This document shows positions 1 through 5,671 of a stretch of DNA of 29,286 bases, piece after piece. The DNA is taken from IMG/VR virus record IMGVR_UViG_3300009068_000136, positions 1 to 29,286 of that record; one strand, written 5' to 3'. Numbering within the stretch: position 1 is the stretch's first letter; every line of letters begins with the position of its first letter. The DNA is from a virus. A program made the translations under genes and the position numbers. The notes under the pieces were generated by a model. That model was not told the origin of the DNA, ran no database searches, and worked only from the letters and a program-made list of their open reading frames with translations.

Positions 1-104
1 ATTGCAAAGCCATGTTTTTTTTCAAATGCGCTTAACAATCCATCGCCTGGTTCAAACAGGCACGAATGCTTTGTGCCGTAAGCATAGGCCAGACATATCT
101 TCAC
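1..104 (-). CDS. Partial small hypothetical protein, runs off left edge
   Basis: A reading frame opens with GTG at 104 and stays open to the window edge, giving about 34 residues beginning VKICLAYAYGTKHSC. The GTG overlaps the TGA of the upstream small gene as GTGGTGA, the same stop/start overlap used throughout this early operon, and a G-rich stretch precedes it. No family is recognised and the C-terminus is missing. It is accepted mainly because it continues the leftward chain of coupled genes. The alternative is chance openness over 100 bp. Confidence 0.35.
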   Translation of the reverse strand, partial: MKICLAYAYGTKHSCLFEPGDGLLSAFEKKHGFA

Positions 105-229
105 CACTGCCCCATTCCCCACCTGTGGCGATTGGCACGAGCCTCTCGCACACAGTCGGCATACTGCTTCGGCGTATAGGTTCCGATGACGCGGGCGGAG
201 AACATGAATAGAAGCTGTGCAAGGGTCAT
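101..229 (-). CDS. Small hypothetical early protein (42 aa)
   Basis: ATG at 229 follows directly on the TAA of the upstream gene (230-232). An AAAGGA ribosome-binding site lies inside that gene's last codons. The product begins MTLAQLLFMFSARVIGTY and ends with a basic, Trp-containing tail (RHRWGMGQW). The first 15 residues are hydrophobic but too short to be a sure membrane segment. No family is recognised. The perfect spacing suggests translational coupling in the early operon. A weak plus-strand frame covers the same bases and is judged a shadow. Confidence 0.5.
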   Translation of the reverse strand: MTLAQLLFMFSARVIGTYTPKQYADCVREARANRHRWGMGQW

Positions 230-475
230 TTAATTATCCTTTTCAATTACTTCCAAATAAGCCGTTCTGAGATCAGGTTCTAGTGTGTCGTCTGTCTCAT
301 CTTCAGGCGTTTCTATTTCGGCCTGCTCGCGTGCCAGCTCTTCCTCGATCTCTTCCTGACCACAAGTACAAATCTGCGAATCAATGTGTATGTAGCAATT
401 TAAGCCATGCCGGGGATGAAGTTTTAGTTTTTCAATTTGCGCCTTCACTTCCTTAAATAACTTTCCAAAATTCAC
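230..475 (-). CDS. Hypothetical acidic early protein (81 aa)
   Basis: The start is GTG at 475, overlapping the upstream TGA by four bases (GTGA), with GAAGG upstream as ribosome-binding site. The first 25 residues are basic and helical (FGKLFKEVKAQIEKL). A CTC pair follows (ICTCG, near residue 37), and then a long acidic stretch (EEIEEELAREQAEIE and onward), so it may be a partly disordered or coiled-coil accessory protein. No family is recognised. It sits in the early operon between an HTH protein and a 42-residue protein, so a role in early takeover is inference only. Confidence 0.6.
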   Translation of the reverse strand: MNFGKLFKEVKAQIEKLKLHPRHGLNCYIHIDSQICTCGQEEIEEELAREQAEIETPEDETDDTLEPDLRTAYLEVIEKDN

Positions 476-753
476 AGCACCGCCTTCGGCAGCGGCCCCG
501 CCAGCTTGTAAACGTATTTGTTGCGATCGTATTCAAGCGGGTAACCAAAAAAGTCGCGCAGCAGATCGATGTCCCGCTGGATGGTTTTGTAGCTACATTC
601 GAGCTTAACGCCCAACCTGGCACAGCTAGGCAACGTCAGATCCCGGCGCAGCATTCCAGCGATCACACCTAGGCGGCGGAACGTCGGCCGTGTATCGCCA
701 AGGCCAGCAGCCCGATTGCGCTTAGATGCAAACGTGGCGGCTCTGGTACTCAC
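472..753 (-). CDS. HTH protein resembling the N-terminus of WYL-type regulators
   Basis: The product has 93 residues. Residues 54-66 (SYKTIQRDIDLLR), followed by a short beta-hairpin with YDRNKYVYKL, match the recognition helix and wing of the HTH_11/DeoR-like domain that begins WYL-domain transcription regulators. The WYL sensor domain is absent: the protein stops right after the wing. The upstream part (residues 1-45) is basic and could be a first helix-turn or a poorly ordered arm. Both ends overlap neighbours by four bases, so it is translated within the early operon. It probably binds DNA as a small phage regulator. The family match rests on a short motif. Confidence 0.65.
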   Translation of the reverse strand: MSTRAATFASKRNRAAGLGDTRPTFRRLGVIAGMLRRDLTLPSCARLGVKLECSYKTIQRDIDLLRDFFGYPLEYDRNKYVYKLAGPLPKAVL

Positions 754-1178
754 TTCATCACCTCCACCATCGCCACTTTTGGCAACCGCATGGCGTTAAA
801 CTGCTTTTCACTAGCAGCAAACACGTCCACCACGGGCAGCTTTCCACCGCTTGCCTTTTTGCTTTTGACTGCCGTGCCCGTATCCACGGCCACCCACTCA
901 CGCTTTCCGCCCATCACGCGGATCTTTGACCACAGCGGAATGATGTCTGGATCGACTGCGCAGTGACGGCCAGCCCGCAACCTTGTGCCAGTGCTGGACT
1001 GATAGCGGCTGCTCCACTCATCTTCCCCTGGCCAATAGCCAGTGATACGCACCTTAATTTTTTTTACGTCGATCTTTTTGGCGTCTGGCCTTAAATCAAT
1101 CATCACGTTTGATGCCTGCGTCACTGGGAACCCAAAGAACGCCAGAAACGTCAGCACTACGTTGCAAAGCGCTCTCAT
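750..1178 (-). CDS. Secreted 3D-domain (RlpA/MltA-like) protein
   Basis: The product has 142 residues. Residues 1-22 form a signal peptide (MRALCNVVLTFLAFFGFPVTQA). A double-psi beta-barrel 3D domain follows, with the three signature aspartates in context: VDP (D76), VDTG (D99) and VDVF (D118), preceded by a GYWPGEDEWS segment. The 3D domain is known from lytic transglycosylase MltA and from RlpA/YocH-type wall proteins, so the product probably acts on or binds peptidoglycan after export. It lies in the early operon rather than the lysis cassette, with four-base overlaps on both sides. Depolymerase, moron or envelope-modifying roles remain open. No glycan-binding domain is present. Confidence 0.75.
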   Translation of the reverse strand: MRALCNVVLTFLAFFGFPVTQASNVMIDLRPDAKKIDVKKIKVRITGYWPGEDEWSSRYQSSTGTRLRAGRHCAVDPDIIPLWSKIRVMGGKREWVAVDTGTAVKSKKASGGKLPVVDVFAASEKQFNAMRLPKVAMVEVMK

Positions 1179-1327
1179 AGGCCAGCCCTTATTCGTTCGA
1201 TTAAATTGTTCTCGCGTCCTTCAGCAGCCGCCAGTGCTGACTTTGCCTCTGCCAGCTCACGGGCCAACGAGCGCACGCGGTTTAGTAACTGCTCGTGCGT
1301 GGATTGCTCGGGTAGGATCTCGATCAC
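1175..1327 (-). CDS. Small coiled-coil protein (50 aa)
   Basis: The start is GTG at 1327, overlapping the upstream stop as GTGA. The stop overlaps the ATG of the 3D-domain gene as ATGA. The product starts VIEILPEQSTHEQLLNRV and continues as one amphipathic helix with heptad-like leucines (LARELAEAKSALAAAEGREN), so it is probably a short coiled coil. No family is recognised. The exact four-base overlap at both ends argues that it is translated. Function is unknown; small phage coiled-coil proteins are often adaptors or inhibitors of host proteins. Confidence 0.65.
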   Translation of the reverse strand: MIEILPEQSTHEQLLNRVRSLARELAEAKSALAAAEGRENNLIERIRAGL

Positions 1328-2106
1328 AACTTAACCTCCCGCGGGTCATATTTCTTCAGCCAACGCCACACCTTGCAGATCGATGTGAACGCCTCAAACG
1401 CCTGGGCAACTTGCTCGGCCGTGTAGCGAATGTCCTGCAACTGGCCGGTGACTGGATCGATCAGAATGTTTCGGCAGGCCATTCCGTCGTCCGTGAAGGC
1501 GTACGCGTAGGCACTAAGTTGCAAAAGATCAGTCTCATAGCCCAATGCTTTTGAGATACCTTTTGCGTCCTTTTTGAATTTCCTCGTCTTAAAATCAATG
1601 ACCTCCATCTCACCGTGGATCTGAGCGATCAAATCCACTCTTCCTGCGTAACCTTCAGCCTCGTTGACTAGGACTGATTCACTGGCGTGAACTTTTGTCA
1701 CGCAACACTCACGCCATTCTTTTAGCCCTGCATAATGCTCCTCGTAGCCTTTAACCAGTTCACCCGGCTCTTGCCGATTAATTATCATTTCAGCCAGGGA
1801 ATGAATGTGAGTTCCGCGAAGTGCGGCCGCCTCCACTTCCTTTCTGCTGTCCAATACCACCCGCTTGGCAAAATCGGCCAACGATTCACCATCGTTCCGA
1901 GGTAGCGAAAGGGCCGCAGCAATGGCCTGCTCCTCCTTCCAATTCATCAGCCCTTGCTTGCTGGGGCCAGCCGCTCCGAGGATTGTGGTCACTGACGGAT
2001 ACGCCCCCACCTTTCGGGCAGATCGCAGATCACCATGGCACGACTCACCCGACGCCAAGTAATAGTGCGACGACTCGGTCTTTGCCGTAGCAATTAACGC
2101 AGCCAT
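1324..2106 (-). CDS. PD-(D/E)XK nuclease (phage exonuclease-like)
   Basis: The product has 260 residues from ATG 2106. The core shows GTHIH (residues 98-102), GRVDLI (155-160), IDFKTRK (170-176) and QLSAYAYA (196-203). This is the order of the PDDEXK_1/Cas4-RecB-like nuclease fold: the metal ligand aspartate of GRVD, then DxK, then QxxxY. Such phage enzymes process DNA ends for recombination or recycle host DNA. The frame extends to a TTG at 2247, but ATG 2106 is preferred: AAGGA stands about ten bases upstream, and the ATG overlaps the stop of a 31-residue gene as TAATG. It lies two genes downstream of an ssDNA-binding-like gene, which fits a recombination role. No annealing protein is seen nearby. 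Confidence 0.8.
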   Translation of the reverse strand: MAALIATAKTESSHYYLASGESCHGDLRSARKVGAYPSVTTILGAAGPSKQGLMNWKEEQAIAAALSLPRNDGESLADFAKRVVLDSRKEVEAAALRGTHIHSLAEMIINRQEPGELVKGYEEHYAGLKEWRECCVTKVHASESVLVNEAEGYAGRVDLIAQIHGEMEVIDFKTRKFKKDAKGISKALGYETDLLQLSAYAYAFTDDGMACRNILIDPVTGQLQDIRYTAEQVAQAFEAFTSICKVWRWLKKYDPREVKL

Positions 2107-2201
2107 TACTGCCAATCCTTCAGCAAGCGCATGGTCATAAGAGCCAGCACAACTGCTGTAGTTGGGAATACGATTTGAACTATTAAAGTTAGGATTTCCA
2201 T
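2106..2201 (-). CDS. 31-residue single-span membrane peptide
   Basis: ATG 2201 opens MEILTLIVQIVFPTTAVV, continuing ALMTMRLLKDWQ, and ends in TAA overlapping the nuclease ATG (TAATG). Residues 3-24 are almost wholly hydrophobic and end in a positively charged tail, as in a single-pass membrane peptide. The upstream AGAAAG is a weak ribosome-binding site. It is embedded in the recombination genes and reads in a different frame from the TTG-extended nuclease, which is why the shorter nuclease start was chosen. No family is recognised. Confidence 0.5.
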   Translation of the reverse strand: MEILTLIVQIVFPTTAVVLALMTMRLLKDWQ

Positions 2202-2252
2202 GGGGGGATTCTTTCTGGCCTCGGTGGGATGGAACCACCTCGGCCAATTTGG

Positions 2253-2735
2253 TTAGAACGGTACGGGTGTTCCGTCGGCATCCAGCTCGACTACTGCTGG
2301 TTTAGGAGCGCCAGGACGATTGCACTTCCTGACAAAATCCTTATCGACTTTGATTTTGTTTGCACCTGCAGGCAGTACCGCCTGCACATTGGCGTATGTA
2401 GAGCCATCACGCTCCGCATGAGTCACGAGGATCTGGCACGGCTTACCGATCAGCGTTTCCAGATCCAGATTCTGCGGTGGCGCCTTTTTGGCATAGGATT
2501 TCAGATCTTTGAACAGAGCCGACTTCTCATGCAGACTCAGCCCGTAACGTCGGCCAATGGTGAACGGCCGCCCGTCCTCCATCTTCTCAGCGATCTGCCA
2601 GACCAACCTGATCTGGTGCTTCTTTCCATACTGCGTTTCCACTACGCCGAGATCCTCAACGTCGCAGAATACTGCGTCGTGATTCCCTTCTGGGGCTGGC
2701 GTATATGTGCCCCCTCTTGATGCTACGATTGGCAT
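2253..2735 (-). CDS. Putative phage ssDNA-binding / recombination accessory protein
   Basis: The product has 160 residues, with a strong AAAGGA ribosome-binding site before ATG 2735. The pattern is that of a beta-rich phage early protein often annotated as ssDNA-binding: GNHDAVFCDVEDLG near residue 17, TQYGKKHQIRLVWQI near 34, a GRRYGLSLHEKSAL segment near 61, and DLETLIGKPCQILVTH near 92 with a conserved-looking GKPC turn. The C-terminal 35 residues are basic/proline-rich and end in VPF. It is the first larger gene upstream of the PD-(D/E)XK nuclease, consistent with a replication or recombination role. Identification is by pattern only. Confidence 0.5.
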   Translation of the reverse strand: MPIVASRGGTYTPAPEGNHDAVFCDVEDLGVVETQYGKKHQIRLVWQIAEKMEDGRPFTIGRRYGLSLHEKSALFKDLKSYAKKAPPQNLDLETLIGKPCQILVTHAERDGSTYANVQAVLPAGANKIKVDKDFVRKCNRPGAPKPAVVELDADGTPVPF

Positions 2736-2794
2736 ACTAGGATTTCCTTTCTTGTTTATTGTTTCTTTGTTTTTGTTTCTTGGATTTGCGACGA

Positions 2795-3010
2795 CTACTC
2801 ATCGTCACAAAAATCGTTATTTCGGTGCGGTTGGTTAAGGTCTTGAAATTCACGGTCAGCCAAGTGCCAAGCGATCTCATGCTTGCGGGCCAAGTCTTTG
2901 GCTTGAGCTAAGTCGCCACGATTGACTGCTTTCACAACCCGCTCGGCTGAGTTGCGACAGGCCATCACTTCAATGTTTTCGATTAGGCGGAATTTCGTTA
3001 GGTCGGTCAT
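2795..3010 (-). CDS. Hypothetical early protein (71 aa)
   Basis: ATG 3010 lies two bases after the upstream stop (3013). The protein is helical, with MACRNSAERVVKAVNRGDLA and then QAKDLARKHEIAWHLADREF, and has an acidic C-terminus (CDDE). No motif is recognised. It is followed by about 60 bp of T/A-rich sequence before the ssDNA-binding-like gene, which holds only that gene's ribosome-binding site. Co-transcription with the neighbours is inferred from spacing. Confidence 0.55.
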   Translation of the reverse strand: MTDLTKFRLIENIEVMACRNSAERVVKAVNRGDLAQAKDLARKHEIAWHLADREFQDLNQPHRNNDFCDDE

Positions 3011-3012
3011 AA

Positions 3013-3153
3013 TTAGCCCCGTCGGTTGTTCCCGTAGTAATCGGCGAAGCGCTGTTCCTCATATTCAGAGTCAGCTTTCTCCCGCTCATAGACGTCGTAT
3101 TCGTAGTCCGGCTTGTCGTTAGTGATAGGTGTCTCGTTGGTTGGTTCGCTCAT
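3013..3153 (-). CDS. Small acidic Tyr-rich early protein (46 aa)
   Basis: ATG 3153 overlaps the TGA of the DUF559-like gene (ATGA) and has GGAGAAAA upstream. The product starts MSEPTNETPITNDKPDYEYD and continues as a highly charged, Tyr-rich chain, so it is likely disordered. The frame is open upstream to 3393, but that part is antisense-frame noise inside the nuclease gene, so the short start is preferred. No family is recognised; the acidic composition would fit a DNA-mimic or an adaptor, which is speculation. Confidence 0.55.
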   Translation of the reverse strand: MSEPTNETPITNDKPDYEYDVYEREKADSEYEEQRFADYYGNNRRG

Positions 3154-3485
3154 TTTGTTTTCTCCTTCATCGACAAGCGGAATGATTTGGCCGTCATCGC
3201 CACTGCTTCGGCCGTCAGGCACTTGGTTGTAAAACGCCAGATGCGCCAGCCCAGGTCGGCGGCTGCTCGGTATTTTTCGCAATCTTTCACCATCCCCATC
3301 CCTCGCCCGTGACGGCCGCCAAACGGTAGGAACGCACCGCCGTCCAGCTCGATCGCACAGCGGGCGGATTTGCAGGCGTAGTCGAAACGCCATTTACGTG
3401 TCGGGTGGAACGTGTGCTCAGCCACCAACTCCGGGCCGCCAGCTACTTTCCACAACACTAGAAATTTGCTGGCTAATGCGCTCAC
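3150..3485 (-). CDS. DUF559/Vsr-like endonuclease
   Basis: The product has 111 residues. It shows the PD-(D/E)XK layout of the DUF559/Vsr-like group found in many phages: E23 before the HTFHPTRKWRFDYA strand (D35), IELDGG (E46, D48), RHGRGMG, then KDCEKYRAAADLGWRIWRFT (68-85), the typical DxxKYNxAxxxGWxVxRFT closing motif. It is probably a small endonuclease that processes branched or flap DNA in recombination. It is coupled by ATGA overlaps to both neighbours. This is a second, different nuclease fold member in the same early operon. Confidence 0.75.
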   Translation of the reverse strand: MSALASKFLVLWKVAGGPELVAEHTFHPTRKWRFDYACKSARCAIELDGGAFLPFGGRHGRGMGMVKDCEKYRAAADLGWRIWRFTTKCLTAEAVAMTAKSFRLSMKEKTK

Positions 3486-3745
3486 GATTGCGCCCTCTTG
3501 AGCAGGCTTGCGACCACCTCTTGAATGCCGTCTAGGTCATTACGCAGCTTGCGGTACTTGGTTTGCAGATCGATAAGAGCGGTGGTCTGGGATAGCTGGG
3601 CCGATCCGTAGGATTGCGAGACTGAGATGGGCAAGATGCCCTCTGCTTCCAAATCGCGAACAGTAGCCGCAGGCGGATAGAACGCCCCGGCCACGCCGCC
3701 TTGGCTTTCAGGTGCGGGGGCACCGTTGTCCTTGGCGTAAATCAT
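3482..3745 (-). CDS. Hypothetical early protein with C-terminal coiled coil (87 aa)
   Basis: ATG 3745 overlaps the stop of the upstream membrane-protein gene (ATGA). The first 50 residues are Gly/Pro/Ala-rich (MIYAKDNGAPAPESQGG), and residues 55-85 form a helix with heptad character (TALIDLQTKYRKLRND). The frame stays open to 3964, but that extension overlaps the membrane gene in another frame and is rejected. No family is recognised. Confidence 0.55.
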   Translation of the reverse strand: MIYAKDNGAPAPESQGGVAGAFYPPAATVRDLEAEGILPISVSQSYGSAQLSQTTALIDLQTKYRKLRNDLDGIQEVVASLLKRAQS

Positions 3746-3903
3746 CTGCCCTCCCAAAAAAATCGACGCACTTGATCGACTACCCACCCAAACACCAGTA
3801 CGGCCACGGTTAGCCCAGCGATTCCAGAGCCTACGAACAGCGCCCAGCCAGTAATCAGCATGGATACCTGAGCGAGATCCCGCATGACTTCCCACGAGAT
3901 CAT
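3742..3903 (-). CDS. Small membrane protein (53 aa)
   Basis: ATG 3903 overlaps the upstream TGA (ATGA). Residues 11-42 are hydrophobic (MLITGWALFVGSGIAGLTVA and onward), probably one long or two tightly packed membrane spans, followed by a basic amphipathic end (VDQVRRFFWEGR). It may be an early inner-membrane protein such as a superinfection-exclusion or holin-like factor, but nothing specific identifies it. Confidence 0.55.
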   Translation of the reverse strand: MISWEVMRDLAQVSMLITGWALFVGSGIAGLTVAVLVFGWVVDQVRRFFWEGR

Positions 3904-4163
3904 TTGCTGGCCTCGTGTTGCTGTGCCCACATACGGCACACGGCGGGGTTTGGGTGATAAACAAACGCGTCGGGGGTCAAATCGTACCCGCCCCGCGAAT
4001 TTAAATTTAGTTGTTGGTAGTGAGCCTTTTTAGGCCCAGTAATTACCGCCGTGTTACCGTTTCGGCTTAAGTCGTTGTAGTGATAAGCTTCGGACGGGGT
4101 GGGATTTGAACCCACGGTACAATTACCTGATTCGATTTGATTGATTATGATTGGGAGCTTCAT
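3900..4163 (-). CDS. First early-operon reading frame, crossing the attP site (87 aa)
   Basis: ATG 4163 opens MKLPIIINQIESGNCTVGSN. Codons 13-24 are the tRNA-like att fragment read in frame, and the body continues with HYNDLSRNGNTAVITG and ends VCRMWAQQHEASK. The stop overlaps the next gene by ATGA. No good ribosome-binding site precedes ATG 4163 and no internal ATG exists. The downstream half looks protein-like but is not recognised. If integration occurs within 4091-4127, the first 12-24 codons are separated from the rest. It may be expressed differently in phage and prophage, or the start may be wrong. Confidence 0.45.
   Translation of the reverse strand: MKLPIIINQIESGNCTVGSNPTPSEAYHYNDLSRNGNTAVITGPKKAHYQQLNLNSRGGYDLTPDAFVYHPNPAVCRMWAQQHEASK
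4091..4127 (-). other. attP candidate: 3' end of a class II tRNA gene (Ser-like)
   Basis: Read on the minus strand this is a variable-arm hairpin GGTA-ATTG-TACC, a T arm with five paired bases (GTGGG/CCCAC) around TTCAAAT, the acceptor 3' strand CCCGTCC and discriminator G. The long variable arm with a G discriminator fits tRNA-Ser. No matching GGACGGG 5' half lies upstream, so it is a fragment and not a gene. Tyrosine integrases commonly use tRNA 3' ends as attachment sites and this one is about 80 bp from the integrase start. The 44 bp between the early start and the integrase (4164-4207) show no clear promoter. Confidence 0.8.
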
Positions 4164-4207
4164 AGTAATTTATTGCGTCAAACTTAGTAAATGTTACCGT
4201 TATCACC

Positions 4208-5305
4208 ATGGCGTATTCTTACCAGAAACGCGGCAGCCCTTGGTTCTTTATTCGTTTTAAAGATCCGACTGGAAAATGGCGTAGCAAGAGCACCCGCTAC
4301 CGAATCGACAATACCCTGCACCGCGCCAAGGCAACGGCCGAGGCTGCTCAAATTGGCGTTAATGAAAAGCGAGCGGATAGTGGCCACGATTGGGTTGAGG
4401 ATTTGATCGAGAATCATCCCGTTTCCCCTCTGACAAAAGTGTATTACAGGAATTGCTGGCGTCATCTTGTGCGATTTATTATCGAAAAAAAAATAACCCT
4501 GCAAGCGTTTTCTCCATCCGATTGTGAAATTTATTTGAAATGGCGCCAAAGCCTCCCACGCACGTCCGGCGGTAAGGCTGGCCGTAACCAAGCGTGCCAA
4601 GACCTGAAAATTCTTAAATGGATTCACAGGCAAGGCCGACTGCTTGGCAAGATGGATTCTGTCGCCCTTCTGGATTACCGAATTAAGCGGGGGCCGATTG
4701 CACGCATTAAACCTATCTTTTCGGAGAATGAAGTTAAAATCACCCGGAAGGCTCTCACTGTGGAAGGTGTGCCCGATTGGATGCGAGTCAGCTTTGAGAT
4801 CGCCCTGGCTACGGGGTGCAGATTGCGTGAGACGCAAATACCTCTCGACTGCGTGGATCTGAAGAATCGCATCCTTACGTTCCCCTGCCCCAAGGGTGGC
4901 ACCGGCAAATCGTTTAGCATTCCTATCCCGGCCGCCATTGAACCTATGCTTGCCAAGATGAAGGCCGAAGGGCGCGAGATCACTTGCGAGGTGCCTCGCA
5001 CGCGAGCCTCGCTTTGCTGGCGCAGGCTGCTCGATATATGCGGCCTCAAACGTCACTGTTTTCATTCCTTGCGGGTAACTCGTGTAACCAGGCTTCGTCT
5101 TTCAGGGTGTTCGCAATCTGTCGCCATGAGACTCGTGAACCACTCTTCGACTCTAGTGCATGAACTTTACCAACGACACTGCGTAGACGATCTCCGCGAT
5201 GCAGTGAACTTAGGCCAGTCTGCATCAGCCGCCACTGATCAAAGTCGCTCGGAATTACCTTACCCGCGATCAGCGGGAATCCAGGCAACGACTGCATTTG
5301 CTTAA
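4208..5305 (+). CDS. int: Tyrosine recombinase (phage integrase)
   Basis: The product has 365 residues. It has a basic N-terminal arm-type segment (1-55), a core-binding SAM-like domain (about 60-145) and a catalytic domain with R205 (ATGCRLRE), K229 (CPKGGTGK), H286-x-x-R289 (FHSLR), H312 (VNHSS) and nucleophile Y321 (HELYQRH). It joins attP to the host att, here the adjacent tRNA 3' fragment. No Shine-Dalgarno sequence is seen before ATG 4208. Residues beyond about 330 are not typical of the family. The last 260 bp, including H286 to Y321, are antisense to the excisionase-like gene. It is one of only three plus-strand genes. Confidence 0.93.
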   Translation: MAYSYQKRGSPWFFIRFKDPTGKWRSKSTRYRIDNTLHRAKATAEAAQIGVNEKRADSGHDWVEDLIENHPVSPLTKVYYRNCWRHLVRFIIEKKITLQAFSPSDCEIYLKWRQSLPRTSGGKAGRNQACQDLKILKWIHRQGRLLGKMDSVALLDYRIKRGPIARIKPIFSENEVKITRKALTVEGVPDWMRVSFEIALATGCRLRETQIPLDCVDLKNRILTFPCPKGGTGKSFSIPIPAAIEPMLAKMKAEGREITCEVPRTRASLCWRRLLDICGLKRHCFHSLRVTRVTRLRLSGCSQSVAMRLVNHSSTLVHELYQRHCVDDLRDAVNLGQSASAATDQSRSELPYPRSAGIQATTAFA

Positions 5306-5411
5306 TGCGCACGTACCCCAGCCCGTAAGCTGCGCCTAGTTGGCGAAGGGAAAGAGCTCGGTTCTCCTGGCGGAGTTTCATTGCACTATCGTTGAGACGC
5401 ACCGAGCTCAT
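5046..5411 (-). CDS. Excisionase-like DNA-binding protein, antisense to int 3' end
   Basis: The product has 121 residues. The N-terminal half carries a helix-turn-helix-like segment (ALSLRQLGAAYGLGYVRIK), then LPGFPLIAGKVIPSDFDQW, the PGFP...W pattern common in small phage excisionase/AlpA-like proteins that read a wing and a C-terminal Trp. It starts 7 bp after the RHH gene, so the two form an operon. The C-terminal 86 codons are antisense to the integrase catalytic end and look less conserved. It may direct excision. A weak ribosome-binding site leaves ATG 5381 as an alternative start. Confidence 0.6.
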   Translation of the reverse strand: MSSVRLNDSAMKLRQENRALSLRQLGAAYGLGYVRIKQMQSLPGFPLIAGKVIPSDFDQWRLMQTGLSSLHRGDRLRSVVGKVHALESKSGSRVSWRQIANTLKDEAWLHELPARNENSDV

Positions 5412-5418
5412 AGAGGTA

Positions 5419-5574
5419 CTATTGCTTATCCTTTTCTTCGAGCTGAGCCTCGATGAGTTGCGTCACTAATTGCGAAAAGGAAAGACGACGATCGTCTGCA
5501 AGTTTGAATCCAGCCTTCTTCACGTCGAGCGGCAGATACAGGTTGGTTTGCTCATTTTCTATCGCTCGTGCCAT
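5419..5574 (-). CDS. Ribbon-helix-helix repressor 1
   Basis: The product has 51 residues. QTNLYLPLDVKK is the RHH beta-strand, and FKLADDRRLSFSQLVTQLIE gives the two helices with the turn, as in Arc/CopG-type regulators. It is clearly related to the divergent RHH protein (shared TN-YLP-D-KK, LS-S and TQLI). The left operator repeats begin two bases upstream of the ATG, leaving no room for a ribosome-binding site. A TTGACG -35 at 5603-5608 (complement) places transcription start at about the ATG, so the mRNA is probably leaderless. It probably represses itself and/or the divergent operon and controls the excisionase-like gene downstream. Confidence 0.75.
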   Translation of the reverse strand: MARAIENEQTNLYLPLDVKKAGFKLADDRRLSFSQLVTQLIEAQLEEKDKQ

Positions 5575-5575
5575 A

Positions 5576-5598
5576 GGCGCACAATGTGCGCACAATGT
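5576..5598. promoter_or_regulatory. Tandem 11-bp operator repeats, left set
   Basis: GCGCACAATGT occurs twice head to tail (5577-5587 and 5588-5598), an 11-bp period matching one DNA turn, and it contains the palindromes GCGCACA-A-TGTGCGC (5577-5591) and TGTGCGCACA (5585-5594). RHH dimers typically bind such phased sites side by side. The set covers the predicted -10 region (CATTGT on the minus strand) of the RHH1 promoter and abuts its ATG at 5574, so binding would block transcription. Confidence 0.7.
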
Positions 5599-5642
5599 AA
5601 TGCGTCAATAGATTTCTATTATTTTTTTGTTTGATCTTGCAT

Positions 5643-5671
5643 TGCGCACAACTAGCGCATACTTTGCGTCT
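5643..5671. promoter_or_regulatory. Tandem 11-bp operator repeats, right set, with RHH2 promoter
   Basis: TGCGCACAA (5643), AGCGCATAC (5654) and TGCGTCTAT (5665) recur every 11 bp, the same word as in the left set, with decreasing match. They overlap a possible plus-strand promoter (TTGCAT at 5637, CATACT at 5658) and reach the ATG at 5672. A start at that promoter would give a leaderless RHH2 mRNA. The two operator sets are 56 bp apart with an A/T-rich stretch between them. The promoter boxes are weak. Confidence 0.65.

Noticed and set aside
2-211. 69-residue plus-strand frame at the left edge
   Set aside because: Low-quality sequence opposite two coupled minus-strand small genes; no ribosome-binding site or family pattern.
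2107-2247. N-terminal extension of the PD-(D/E)XK nuclease from TTG 2247
   Set aside because: The 47 extra residues are not nuclease-like, the ATG at 2106 has a good ribosome-binding site, and a membrane peptide with a TAATG junction uses this stretch in another frame.
3746-3964. Extension of the 87-residue early protein upstream of ATG 3745
   Set aside because: Overlaps the membrane-protein gene in another frame; the membrane gene has the better start and overlap.
4092-4163. Complete tRNA gene
   Set aside because: Only the variable arm, T arm and acceptor 3' strand are present; no matching 5' half.
4174-4181. TGCGTCAA word near the early start, also at 5601-5608
   Set aside because: An eight-base word, common in the window; on the minus strand it gives TTGACG but without a -10 box at 4174.
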